Part shown: one piece after another, positions 17,508 to 26,410 of the stretch
How positions within the stretch are numbered: the stretch's first letter is position 1
Layout of the letters: the number at the start of each line of letters is the position of its first letter
From: Methanomassiliicoccaceae archaeon DOK
Lineage (GTDB): Archaea; Thermoplasmatota; Thermoplasmata; Methanomassiliicoccales; Methanomethylophilaceae
Assembly (NCBI GenBank): GCA_009911715.1
Contig: CP047880.1
Location: 1,674,001 to 1,738,000 of the forward strand
Reading direction: 5' to 3'
Length of the DNA: 64,000 nucleotides
Position numbers and translations under genes: made by a program
Notes under the pieces: model-generated
Databases searched by the model: none
What the model was told of the DNA's origin: nothing
What the model saw: only the letters and a program-made list of their open reading frames with translations

Positions 17508-18827
17508 ATGGACCTCGAACAGAGCGTGCTGGAAAGGATAGTACCCTCCCCCGACGTCGTCGCCTCCATCCAGGAGCGCGCGGACCGCCTGAAGAGCATC
17601 GTGGAGGAGTACATCGCATCCCACGGCATCGAGGTCGAGGCCAGGTTCGCCGGGTCCTTCTCCAAGGGGACGTTCCTGTCCGATCCGGACCTGGACCTGT
17701 TCCTGATGTTCCCGGACACGGTGTCCGAGCAGGAGATGAGGCTCATCGGCCTGCAGGCCGGGGAGGACATACTCCACGGGACCCGCATGTTCTCCGACCA
17801 TCCGTACACCAGGGGGAACTTCGAGGGGCTGGACGTGGACATGGTGCCGTGCTTCAGGATCGACAGCACGGCCCACCTCAAGAGCGCGGTCGACCGCACG
17901 CCGTTCCACACGGAGTTCATCAACTCGCACCTGGACGACGGCGGCAGGGACCAGGTCCGTCTGCTGAAGAAATTCATGAAGGGGATAGGGACCTATGGCG
18001 CGGAACAGGACTCCAGGGGGTTCTCGGGATACCTGTGCGAGCTCCTCGTCGTGAGGTTCGGATCGTTCCGCGGCGTGCTGGAGGCGGCATCCCACTGGAG
18101 GGACGGGACCGTCATCTCCGTCAAGGGCAGCGGACCTGAGATCGTGGCGCCGCTGGTCGTCTACGACCCCGTGGACCCGAAGAGGAACGTGGCATCCGCG
18201 GTACACCTGGACACCCTGTCCCTGCTCATCGTGGCCGCCAGGGCGTACCTCTCCGAGCCGAGATTGGAGTTCTTCTTCCCCAACCGCAGAGCTCCCATGA
18301 CCGCCGGAGCGCTTCGCGACACCGTCGCCGGACACGGCAGCAGACTCGTCTCCGCGACGTTCGACAGGCCCGACGCCATAGAGGACAACCTCCACTCCCA
18401 GCTCTGGAAGACGCAGACCGCCTTCGCGAAGAAGCTTGACGACTTCGGCTTCGGGGTGATCCGCGCGGTGCACAGGATGGACGGGGACGGGATGACAGTG
18501 GTGTTCGAGATCGAGCGCGACGTCCTTCCGAAGACGTTCAGGCACGAGGGTCCGCCCGCATGGGTGAACTCCGACTCGTTCATGGCCAAGTGGAGGGGCA
18601 GTCCCTTCGGCGACCCGTTCATAGAGGACGGAAGGTGGAGGGTCGTGTCAGAGCGCCAGTACACCGTCGCCGCCGACATGCTCAGGAACGAGGCGCCGAT
18701 GGCCGGGATAGGGAAGGAACTGGACCTCGGCACAATGCATGTGATGGATCACGAGGGGACCCTCTCGGGGATCGACCCGCTGCTCCTGACGGAGCTGCTG
18801 GACCCCAAGATGCCCTGGGAGGTCTGA
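17508..18827 (+). CDS. cca: Archaeal class I CCA-adding tRNA nucleotidyltransferase
   Basis: A 439-residue enzyme that builds or repairs the 3' CCA of tRNAs. The polymerase-beta-type head domain has the GS motif FAGSFSKGTFL followed by the carboxylates DPDLDLFL, and the third Asp is in LDVDMVPCF. Neck, body and tail domains follow with normal family length. A TATA-like ATTATATC at 17476-17483 sits 25-30 bp before the ATG, suggesting a leaderless transcript. It lies just upstream of a tRNA gene that already encodes CCA, so here it would mainly serve repair and other tRNAs. Confidence 0.95.
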   Translation: MDLEQSVLERIVPSPDVVASIQERADRLKSIVEEYIASHGIEVEARFAGSFSKGTFLSDPDLDLFLMFPDTVSEQEMRLIGLQAGEDILHGTRMFSDHPYTRGNFEGLDVDMVPCFRIDSTAHLKSAVDRTPFHTEFINSHLDDGGRDQVRLLKKFMKGIGTYGAEQDSRGFSGYLCELLVVRFGSFRGVLEAASHWRDGTVISVKGSGPEIVAPLVVYDPVDPKRNVASAVHLDTLSLLIVAARAYLSEPRLEFFFPNRRAPMTAGALRDTVAGHGSRLVSATFDRPDAIEDNLHSQLWKTQTAFAKKLDDFGFGVIRAVHRMDGDGMTVVFEIERDVLPKTFRHEGPPAWVNSDSFMAKWRGSPFGDPFIEDGRWRVVSERQYTVAADMLRNEAPMAGIGKELDLGTMHVMDHEGTLSGIDPLLLTELLDPKMPWEV

Positions 18828-18885
18828 GGTCCTTCCGAACCCATCAAAAAGAACTTTAACTCCCGGAGGATACGCCTCCTCCAGT

Positions 18886-18961
18886 GGGCCTGTGGGTTAG
18901 CTTGGTATACTTGCGGCTTTGGGAGCCGTTGACCCCGGTTCAAATCCGGGCTGGCCCACCA
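18886..18961 (+). tRNA. tRNA-Pro (anticodon TGG), CCA encoded
   Basis: A 76-nt cloverleaf. The anticodon stem GCGGC/GCCGT holds the loop TTTGGGA (anticodon TGG), and the T arm is CCCGG-TTCAAAT-CCGGG. The acceptor GGGCCTG/CTGGCCC has one T-T mismatch at the sixth pair. The discriminator is A, and CCA is in the DNA (18959-18961). No intron is seen. An ACTTTAAC element about 30 bp upstream may be its TATA box. Confidence 0.93.
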
Positions 18962-19215
18962 TCTACTTTATCCGATGTGTTTTTGGATTCCTGCGGATGG
19001 ATGTACGTTCCGATGCTTCGAATCCAGACCGACTACACAGTACCCTTCCATCGGTCAGGAGCATTCGGGATGGAACAACACTCTGCATCATGTTCCAAGA
19101 CTCTTTGCATGTTTTTCGGACCCATACGGAAAGTGCCAGACATCCGATGCGATGCCTGGATGTTCGGCCATCTCCCCCTGCAACGCTCTTAAAATCGACC
19201 TGGAATCGGTCCAAT

Positions 19216-19809
19216 ATGAGCGCATCCGAAACCGAGATAATGGACACCATCGAGAGATCCGTGGCGGAACTGGACCTGGCCCTCGGGAGGAGGGTGTCGG
19301 CGACCGTGATCTCAGGTCGCACCATCCCGCCCCGGCGCGGGGTCAGGACACAGGAGAGCCCCCAGTTCCTCACCTCCAGAGCGCTCGTGGTCCCGATGGC
19401 CCGCACTCTTGGATATAGCGACATTACCCTGTCATACGGGATGCTCGAGCGCGCCCCCGGACTGGTCATCTCGATAACCGCGGCAAACCATCCTCTCAGA
19501 GAGGCCTCCGAGAACCTCGTCAGGACAATGAAGTCCGAGGGAGCGGCCCTCGGCATGGCCACGGACGGGATCAGATGGATCATGGCCGAGAGGTACGGCA
19601 GATGGCCCAAGGTCGTGTGCATGTCCGACCTCAGGCCGTACTACCTGGAGGCCCTGGACCGTGACAGGTTCAGGACCGCCGTCCAGGAGGACAGGCGCAA
19701 CCTTCGCCTGTTCTCCAGCCTCTTCTCCAAGAGGACTCAGGACGAGGGCTGTCCGCAGGGCGGGTCGTCCGGGGACCCGACGGCGATGTCAGCCACCACC
19801 GAGGAGTAA
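19216..19809 (+). CDS. Unknown protein, faintly like a type I restriction R-subunit N-terminal fold
   Basis: A 197-residue protein I cannot name with confidence. The middle (about residues 50-135) follows the order of the HsdR_N/PD-(D/E)XK fold: a domain-entry helix (RALVVPMARTLGYSD), a core strand (GLVISITA), a helix (LREASENLVRTMKSEGAAL) and GMATDGIRWIMAE. The catalytic D, E-x-K residues are absent, so it would be an inactive relative. TCTTAAAATC about 25 bp upstream suggests a leaderless mRNA from the ATG at 19216. The 3' end overlaps the convergent CoA disulfide reductase gene by 73 bp. The upstream 254 bp after tRNA-Pro (18962-19215) shows nothing recognisable. Confidence 0.6.
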   Translation: MSASETEIMDTIERSVAELDLALGRRVSATVISGRTIPPRRGVRTQESPQFLTSRALVVPMARTLGYSDITLSYGMLERAPGLVISITAANHPLREASENLVRTMKSEGAALGMATDGIRWIMAERYGRWPKVVCMSDLRPYYLEALDRDRFRTAVQEDRRNLRLFSSLFSKRTQDEGCPQGGSSGDPTAMSATTEE

Positions 19810-21431
19810 AGACGGAACCCTCCCGCGAGATGGCTGCACTCGTATCCGCTCTGGGACAGCATCCTCGCCGCGATGTAGCTGCGGAGGGCGCTGTGACATA
19901 TCAGGCGGATGCTCCTGTCCCTGGGGATCTCCGCCATCCTCTCCCTCATCTCGTCCACCGGTATGTTCACGGAGCCCTCTATGTGCCCACGGGCGAACTC
20001 CTCGGGGGTGCGGACGTCCACGAACAGGTTGGACGGGTCCTCCCTAAGCGAGGAGACGTCGTCCCAGAAGAACTGCCTGACCCTGCCTGACACCACGTTG
20101 TCTATCACGAATCCCGCCATGTTCACGGGATCCTTCGCGGACGAGTACGGGGGAGCGTATGCCAGATCGAGCTCCTCCAGGAGCCTGTAGTCCCCTCCCG
20201 CGCGTATCGCGGTGGCGATGACGTCGATCCTCTTGTCGGTCCCCTCGTAGCCGACGATCTGCGCTCCCAGGATCCTCCCGGTGCCCCTCTCGAACAGCGT
20301 CTTCACGGACATGTTCCGGGCTCCTGGATAGTAGGTAGCATGGGATGCTGAGTAGGTGTAGACCTTGTCGTAGTCGATGCCTGCGGCCTTCGCGGTCTTC
20401 TCGTTGAGTCCCGTAGTGGCGACGGTCATGTCGAACACCTTAATCACCGACGAACCCTGGGAACCCCTGTACTCGCTGGGAATCCCGCAGATGTTGTCCG
20501 CCGCTATCCTGCCCTGCCTGTTCGCGGGCCCGGCGAGCGAGATGACAGCGTCCGTCCCGGAGACGAACTCCCTGACCTGCACCGCATCTCCGACGGCGTA
20601 GATGCTCGGGTCGGAGGTGCGCATGTGCGTGTCCGTGACGACAGCCCCCTTGATACCTGTCTCCAGGCCGGCGTCTGACGCCAGATGGGACTCCGGCACC
20701 ACGCCCAGGGCGACCACGGCCATGTCCGCGTCCAGCGTGCGCCCGCTCCTCAGGTTCACCCTCAGGGGGCCGTCGGTGACGAACCCTGTGACCGCCTCGG
20801 ACAGCAGGAGCCTGATCCCGTTGGCCCTGAGGCAGTGGTGCACGTCGGCGGCCATGTCCCTGTCCAGTGGCGGCAGGACGTGGTCGGGGCGCTGGACGAG
20901 CGTGACCTCCACGCCCATCCCGGCGAGGTTCTCGGCGACCTCCAGACCTATGTATCCTCCTCCGGCCACCACCGCGCTGCGCGGTCTGTTGGCGATGACG
21001 AAGTCGCGCATGGCCAGCGTGTCCTCCACCGTGCGCATGGTCATCACCCTCGGATCGTCCGTCCCCGACATATCCGGCATCAGGGGCTTCGCACCGGGAG
21101 ACAGGATCAGGACATCGTACGGCTCATCGTACTCGGAGCCGTCGTCCAGCCTCCTGACCCTGACCGTCTTGGAATCCCTGTCGATAGACAGGGCCTCGTT
21201 GCGGACCCTGACGTCGATGCCGAAGCGCCTCCGGAACGACTCCGGGGTCTGCAGGGTCAGCTTGCCCCTCTCGGTGATCACCCCTCCGACGTAGTACGGG
21301 AGTCCGCAGTTGGCGTAAGACACGTACCCTGTGCGCTCCAGGATCACGATCTCCGCATCCTCGTCCAGCCTCCTGAGCCTCGCGGCCGCGGATGCCCCGC
21401 CGGCCACCCCACCGATGATCAGAACCTTCAT
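19737..21431 (-). CDS. CoA disulfide reductase-like FAD oxidoreductase with C-terminal rhodanese domain
   Basis: A 564-residue fusion. The N-terminal two thirds is a flavin disulfide reductase of the CoA disulfide/polysulfide (Npsr, NADH oxidase) type, with FAD loop IIGGVAGGASAAARL and the single redox Cys42 in SYANCGLPYYVGG. The NAD(P) loop is VVAGGGYIGLEVAE, and ATGLNEKTAK and the YYPGA region mark the dimer domain. Residues about 460-545 are a rhodanese domain with active-site Cys512 (ICHSALRS). Likely roles are reducing CoA-disulfides, persulfides or polysulfide in an anaerobe. It is last of a minus-strand run ATPase-glpK-this gene, 33 bp after glpK. Confidence 0.9.
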   Translation of the reverse strand: MKVLIIGGVAGGASAAARLRRLDEDAEIVILERTGYVSYANCGLPYYVGGVITERGKLTLQTPESFRRRFGIDVRVRNEALSIDRDSKTVRVRRLDDGSEYDEPYDVLILSPGAKPLMPDMSGTDDPRVMTMRTVEDTLAMRDFVIANRPRSAVVAGGGYIGLEVAENLAGMGVEVTLVQRPDHVLPPLDRDMAADVHHCLRANGIRLLLSEAVTGFVTDGPLRVNLRSGRTLDADMAVVALGVVPESHLASDAGLETGIKGAVVTDTHMRTSDPSIYAVGDAVQVREFVSGTDAVISLAGPANRQGRIAADNICGIPSEYRGSQGSSVIKVFDMTVATTGLNEKTAKAAGIDYDKVYTYSASHATYYPGARNMSVKTLFERGTGRILGAQIVGYEGTDKRIDVIATAIRAGGDYRLLEELDLAYAPPYSSAKDPVNMAGFVIDNVVSGRVRQFFWDDVSSLREDPSNLFVDVRTPEEFARGHIEGSVNIPVDEMRERMAEIPRDRSIRLICHSALRSYIAARMLSQSGYECSHLAGGFRLYSSVVADIAVGSPDDPPCGQPSS

Positions 21432-21464
21432 GTGAATCGGAGAAGTAAACGCCGATAAGATATT

Positions 21465-22973
21465 TTAACACTGTGAATTGTCTGTTTCCGACCACAGTCT
21501 GGCACATCTGACCGCACGGTTCCAGCCGTTGATGTGCTCCTGCCGCTCTGCCTCGTCCATCTGCGGCACGAACCTCCTGTCCAGGGACCAGTTATCCCTG
21601 AGATCGTCCTCGCCGTCCCAGAAGCCGACCGTCAGCCCGGCCATGTACGCAGCGCCGAGCGCGGTGGACTCTATGCAACGGGGGCGCTCTACCTCCATGC
21701 CTGTGATGTCCGCGAGGAACTGGCACAGGAAGTTGTTCGCGCTCGCACCGCCGTCGACCTTCACTGAGTGGATACGGGTCCCGGAATCGGCCTCCATCGC
21801 CCTTATGACGTCGTTGGCCTGGAAGGCTATCGACTCCAGCGATGCACGGGCGATGTGGCAGCGGTTGGTGCCCCTGGTCAGACCCATGATGATCCCCCTG
21901 GCGTTCTGGTCCCAGTGCGGCGCACCGAGGCCGACGAACGCAGGGACCACGTAGCATCCGCAGGTGTCCTCGACGCTCTCGGCCATCCTCTCGGTCTCGG
22001 CGGACTCCTCGACGATCTGGAGCTCGTCCCTCAGCCATTGCACTGCCGCACCCGCGATGTATATGGATCCTTCTAGCGCGTACTCCGTGGCTCCCCCTGT
22101 GTTCCAGGCGACGGTCGTCAGGAGGCCCCTGCTCGTGATCCTGGGATCCCCGCCGATGTTCATCAGCAGGAACCCGCCTGTGCCGAAGGTTATCTTCACA
22201 TCGCCGCGGTCGAAGCAGGTCTGACCGAAAAGAGCCGCCTGCTGGTCCCCGAGGGCCGAGGCTATCGGCACCGACACCCCGATGACGGAGGGATCGGTGA
22301 TGCCGAACACATGTCCCGGCGGGCACGACGTCGGCAGCATGGCCTCCGGGATCCCGAGGATCTCCAGGAGTTCGAAGTCCCATGCGAGGTCGGTTATGTT
22401 GAACATCATCGTGCGGGCCGCGTTGGAATAGTCGGTCGCATGGACCTTTCCCCCGGTGAGGCACCACATCAGCCACGACTCCACGGTCCCGAAGAGGACG
22501 TCGCCACTCTCCGCCCCGTCCCGGGCGCCTGGCACGTTCTCGAGGATCCATCTCAACTTGGTCCCGGAGAAGTAGGCATCCACCTGGAGTCCCGTCTTGG
22601 ACAGGACGGTCTCCCCGAGACCGCGGTCCCTGAGCTCCTGGCAGAAGGCGTGGGTCCTGCGGTCCTGCCATACGATCGCGTTGCACAGAGGCTCCCCCGT
22701 GCGCGCATCCCAGACGACGGTGGTCTCCCTCTGGTTGGTTATGCCCATGGCGACGCACTCGCCGGGATCTATGCCCGGCCTAGACAGGCAGTCGCGTATG
22801 ACGCCCACGCAGGAATCCCTGATCTCGGCCGGGTCGTGCTCCACCATCCCCAGACCCGGGTAGATCTGCCTCAGAGCCCTCTGGGACACCGCGAGGACCT
22901 CTCCCCGACGGCCGAACAGCATGCAGCGGACGCTCGTTGTCCCGGCGTCCAGGGCGAGGACGAATCCGGTCAT
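21465..22973 (-). CDS. glpK: Glycerol kinase
   Basis: A 502-residue FGGY kinase that makes sn-glycerol 3-phosphate from glycerol and ATP. Family marks are LALDAGTTSVRC, the substrate loop GITNQRETTVVWD, GDQQAALFGQ, and the C-terminal VDGGASANNFLCQ. Length is typical. It ends in TAA. It starts 4 bp after the upstream ATPase gene and is followed by the CoA disulfide reductase. No glycerol facilitator or G3P dehydrogenase is adjacent, so whether glycerol feeds lipids or catabolism is unclear. Confidence 0.95.
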   Translation of the reverse strand: MTGFVLALDAGTTSVRCMLFGRRGEVLAVSQRALRQIYPGLGMVEHDPAEIRDSCVGVIRDCLSRPGIDPGECVAMGITNQRETTVVWDARTGEPLCNAIVWQDRRTHAFCQELRDRGLGETVLSKTGLQVDAYFSGTKLRWILENVPGARDGAESGDVLFGTVESWLMWCLTGGKVHATDYSNAARTMMFNITDLAWDFELLEILGIPEAMLPTSCPPGHVFGITDPSVIGVSVPIASALGDQQAALFGQTCFDRGDVKITFGTGGFLLMNIGGDPRITSRGLLTTVAWNTGGATEYALEGSIYIAGAAVQWLRDELQIVEESAETERMAESVEDTCGCYVVPAFVGLGAPHWDQNARGIIMGLTRGTNRCHIARASLESIAFQANDVIRAMEADSGTRIHSVKVDGGASANNFLCQFLADITGMEVERPRCIESTALGAAYMAGLTVGFWDGEDDLRDNWSLDRRFVPQMDEAERQEHINGWNRAVRCARLWSETDNSQC

Positions 22974-22977
22974 GCGA

Positions 22978-24297
22978 TCATCCGCGGTAGATGTCGTCCA
23001 GGCTGAGAAGGAGGACGTTCACGCTCCCCTTGGCGTAGTCGGTCAGGTCGCTGTCGAAACCCGCCCCGGAGAACATGACGAACATCTTGTTCGACCCCTC
23101 GATCTTCCTGGAGCGGTCCATCAGCTCGTCCAGGTCCTTCCTGGAGAAGGGCGCTCCGTGGAGCCTGCACCTGGCGGTCATGATCCTCCTGACGTCGTTC
23201 GCGTTGACGGACGCCACGAAGTCGATTATGGAGTCGCTGGTGTCGTCCTTCTTGCGGAGCTTCCCTATGAAGGAGTACTCGTACGTGTGGGTCACGTAGT
23301 CCATGCACACGGACTTGAACCCGCGCTCCACGTAGGCGTCGATGTCGTCCCTGGCAAGCTCGAACGAGTCCGTGGGGGACTCGAACTCCACATGATGGGT
23401 GTACCTGTAGACGACCTCGTAGAAGAAGCGTATGATGTTGCTGCCGATCGTGTACACCGCCCTGCGGGACATCCCGGAAGACACCTCCTTCTGGACGAGC
23501 CCCTTGTGCTCCATGTCCTCCAGCATCTTCGAGCAGTACGACGCGCTTATGTCGGCCCTGTCGGCGATGTCCCTCACGTTCTGAGCTCCCGACGCCATGG
23601 CAGACAGCACCTTGACGCAGGCGGAGCTGACCTCCGTCTCCGCGGCCACGAGACCCTCCGCCTCCAGCGAGTAGACGGACATGTGGTCGAAGAACTGGTC
23701 GCGGATCACCTCCTCTGGCTTCCCCACGAACAGCCTCTGGTACGCGGGCGTCCCCCCGACGATGCTGTACGCGGTCAGATGCTCCAGCGGCGTGTAGTCG
23801 GGATGGAAGCCCTTGCACTCCAGATACGTCATGGGCTTCAGGTCCAGGGTGTAGTAGAACCTGCCGAAGATGGAGCTGTCGTTGTCGCAGACCATGAGCA
23901 TCATCTTGGTTCCCGGCAACTCGCGGTTCATGAAGGTGCGGAGGTACGAGTTGAACTCCGGGAAGTTGTAGACCAGGTCGCTGTAGCGGTCGATGATGAC
24001 CACGACCCTCCTCTTCCCGCAGAGGCTCTTCAGAGCCGGGAAGAGGTCCATGATGTCCTCGAAGTGGACGTCCCTGCCTGCGAACCTCGAGATGTTGCGG
24101 CACATCTCCTCGATGTTGTCCGACTTCAGGCCCGGCACGCCGGTCAAATACACGTGCGGTTTGTCCGCGCAGAACGCGCGCAACAGCGTGGTCTTCCCCA
24201 GATGGCGGCGACCGCATATGGCGCACGCTACAGGCACCTTCTCATACACACCCTCCAGGTACTTCAGCTCCTCAGAGCGACCCACGCATCCATCCAT
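22978..24297 (-). CDS. Archaeal P-loop ATPase (Pfam ATPase_2/DUF234-like)
   Basis: A 439-residue member of the large archaeal STAND-like ATPase family. The N-terminal opening CVGRSEELKYLEGVYEK and Walker A CGRRHLGKTTLL are followed by Walker B VVVIIDRYSDL, a winged-helix part near residues 245-305, and a C-terminal region where relatives have a PD-(D/E)XK nuclease. The E-x-K equivalent reads as TAR here (MTARCRLHG), so that domain looks inactive. The ATG at 24297 is chosen because TTTAATTAT (minus strand, about 24322-24331) would start transcription near 24300, after the earlier possible starts. It leads the operon with glpK. Confidence 0.82.
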   Translation of the reverse strand: MDGCVGRSEELKYLEGVYEKVPVACAICGRRHLGKTTLLRAFCADKPHVYLTGVPGLKSDNIEEMCRNISRFAGRDVHFEDIMDLFPALKSLCGKRRVVVIIDRYSDLVYNFPEFNSYLRTFMNRELPGTKMMLMVCDNDSSIFGRFYYTLDLKPMTYLECKGFHPDYTPLEHLTAYSIVGGTPAYQRLFVGKPEEVIRDQFFDHMSVYSLEAEGLVAAETEVSSACVKVLSAMASGAQNVRDIADRADISASYCSKMLEDMEHKGLVQKEVSSGMSRRAVYTIGSNIIRFFYEVVYRYTHHVEFESPTDSFELARDDIDAYVERGFKSVCMDYVTHTYEYSFIGKLRKKDDTSDSIIDFVASVNANDVRRIMTARCRLHGAPFSRKDLDELMDRSRKIEGSNKMFVMFSGAGFDSDLTDYAKGSVNVLLLSLDDIYRG

Positions 24298-24451
24298 AGT
24301 CCCGTATTCCATTGGAACATAATTAAAGAACACGTTTTGGACCTCGGACCTTCACCCGGAGACAGGGCTGGCATGCCTCTCGGACATCGGGTCGGAATCC
24401 TTCGGATACGAACGAAACTTCGTCGATGTCTGAATGATATCTGAAGTTTCA

Positions 24452-24460
24452 TTTATATAC
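24452..24460 (+). promoter_or_regulatory. TATA box of the ech operon
   Basis: TTTATATAC lies 31-39 bp before the echA ATG at 24491, which rules out the earlier in-frame start at 24434. Confidence 0.65.
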
Positions 24461-24490
24461 CACGACCTTCGGGAAATCAGGTGTCGGCTC

Positions 24491-26410
24491 ATGAATGATA
24501 TCCTGTTCATGATGGTCGTACCGTTCATCGCGGCATGCCTACTCCTGGTCGTCAGGAACGACAGGGCCAGGGCGGCGATTGCCGAGGTCGCGGCGGCGAT
24601 CATCATCCTGTCATCGGTCTGGGTGGCGTACAGCTACTTGGGTGAGCCCCAGACGTTCGGGTTCCACAGCGAGACGATAGGCACCCTCATGTTCGTCGTC
24701 GAGGTCATCCTGGGACTCGTCATAATCTATCTGGGAATAAAGCACAAGAAATACGCGGCATCGGCCCTGGGACTGGTGCAGCTCTGCATGTCATTGTACT
24801 TCGAGTTCGCCCTGAAGGAGGGCATCGAGGTCGAGAAAGCACTGTACATAGACGACCTGTCCATCATAATGGTGCTGATCATCGGAATAATCGGCAGCCT
24901 GATCTGCGTATATGCGGTCGGCTACATGAGGGACTTCCAGGAGCACCACAAGGACGAGAAGGACCGCAGGCCGTGGTTCTTCTTCCTGCTGTACACTTTC
25001 CTTAGCGCGATGTACGGCATCGTCCTGTCCAATGACCTCGTCTGGATGTTCTTCTTCTGGGAGATCACCACACTGTGCTCCTTCGCCCTCATCGGCTACA
25101 CGAAGACGGAGGAGGCGGTCAACAACTCGTTCAGACAGCTGATATTCAACCTCGTGGGCGGGATCTGTTTCCTCGCGGCCCTCATGGTGCTCGCGTCCGA
25201 GTACGGTTACCTCGACATGGAGTCACTCCTCGCCGGCGACAGCGGCGAGCAGTGGCTGCTCCTGGTCGTTGGCCTGCTCTGCGTGGCAGGGATGGTCAAG
25301 GCGGCCCAGATGCCCGTGCACACGTGGCTCCTCGGCGCCATGGTCGCGCCCACCCCCACATCCGCTCTCCTGCACTCGTCCACCATGGTCAAGGCGGGAG
25401 TGTTCATGGTCCTGAAGCTCTCCCCGCTGATGATGACCGACGGCGATCCCAACCTGGTCGGCTACATGGTGATGTCCGTCGGAGGCCTCACGTTCCTCCT
25501 GGCGTCCATGGCGGCGATCTCGCAGTCCAATGCCAAGAGGGTCCTCGCGTACTCCACCATCGCCAACCTCGGTCTGATCGTGGCGTGCGCCGGTGTCGGA
25601 ACGCCCGAGGCGGTCTGGGCCGGAATCATGCTGATGGTGTTCCACGCGATAACCAAGTCCATGATGTTCCTCTGCGTCGGTACGGCCGAGCACCACATAG
25701 GCAGCAGGGACATAGAGGACATGGACGGACTGTTCGTCAGGATGCCGAAGCTGGCCATCATGATGATGATCGGAATCGCCGGCATGTTCCTCGCCCCGTT
25801 CGGTATGCTCATATCCAAGTGGGCGGCGATGACGTCATTCGTCGACAGCGAGTACATCGTCCTCATCGCCTGCATCGTGTTCGGAAGCGCGGTCACATCG
25901 TTCTACTGGACCAAGTGGCTGGGCAAGCTCGCGTGCACCGCATCCAATGCGGAGAACTGCGAGGAGACCGTCCGCAAGCAGGAGTGGTTCGTGCTCGGAT
26001 GCCTCGCCATCCTCACCATCGCGGTCTGTGTCCTCTATCCGGTCATGTCATCGGAGGCCATCGTTCCCTACCTCGAGGGTGTGTTCGATGTCGGATCCGG
26101 CGCACTGGTGCCGCTGCTGGAGTCCAACAACATGTACATCGTCATCCTCATGGTCATCGTGCTCGTCCTCCTGCCCCTGCCCTTCTTCGGCAGGACCAAG
26201 AAGAAGATCGTGCCCAACTACATGGCAGGAGTGGGGATCGACGACCAGTCCTACGTCGGATCGATGGGGGCGACGGTCGATGTCAGCCTCAGGAACTGGT
26301 ACATGAACCCCTGGTTCGGCGAGAGCCGTGTCGGGAGGATAGGCGAGGTCGTGACGGCGGTTGTCATCGTCATCGTCATTCTCGCCATCATCGGAGGTGT
26401 TTCCATATGA
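24491..26410 (+). CDS. echA: Energy-converting hydrogenase Ech, subunit A (NuoL/antiporter-like)
   Basis: A 639-residue integral membrane subunit related to NuoL/HyfB and Mrp antiporters, with about 16 predicted helices. The proton-channel core is recognisable: the Glu in FFFWEITTLCSF, the Lys in MVKAAQMPVHTWLLGAM, HSSTMVKAGVF, and the downstream Lys in ISQSNAKRVLAYSTI. It would carry H+ or Na+ coupled to electron flow between ferredoxin and H2. The start follows the TATA box. Its TGA overlaps the echB ATG. It is first of six ech genes in the canonical order A-F. Confidence 0.94.
   Translation: MNDILFMMVVPFIAACLLLVVRNDRARAAIAEVAAAIIILSSVWVAYSYLGEPQTFGFHSETIGTLMFVVEVILGLVIIYLGIKHKKYAASALGLVQLCMSLYFEFALKEGIEVEKALYIDDLSIIMVLIIGIIGSLICVYAVGYMRDFQEHHKDEKDRRPWFFFLLYTFLSAMYGIVLSNDLVWMFFFWEITTLCSFALIGYTKTEEAVNNSFRQLIFNLVGGICFLAALMVLASEYGYLDMESLLAGDSGEQWLLLVVGLLCVAGMVKAAQMPVHTWLLGAMVAPTPTSALLHSSTMVKAGVFMVLKLSPLMMTDGDPNLVGYMVMSVGGLTFLLASMAAISQSNAKRVLAYSTIANLGLIVACAGVGTPEAVWAGIMLMVFHAITKSMMFLCVGTAEHHIGSRDIEDMDGLFVRMPKLAIMMMIGIAGMFLAPFGMLISKWAAMTSFVDSEYIVLIACIVFGSAVTSFYWTKWLGKLACTASNAENCEETVRKQEWFVLGCLAILTIAVCVLYPVMSSEAIVPYLEGVFDVGSGALVPLLESNNMYIVILMVIVLVLLPLPFFGRTKKKIVPNYMAGVGIDDQSYVGSMGATVDVSLRNWYMNPWFGESRVGRIGEVVTAVVIVIVILAIIGGVSI

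Noticed and set aside
18962-19215. A possible non-coding RNA after tRNA-Pro
   Set aside because: Slightly lower GC, but no stable hairpin, box motif or conserved element that I can point to.
24434-24490. An upstream start for echA at 24434
   Set aside because: The TATA box at 24452-24460 lies inside that extension, so the transcript would begin after it.
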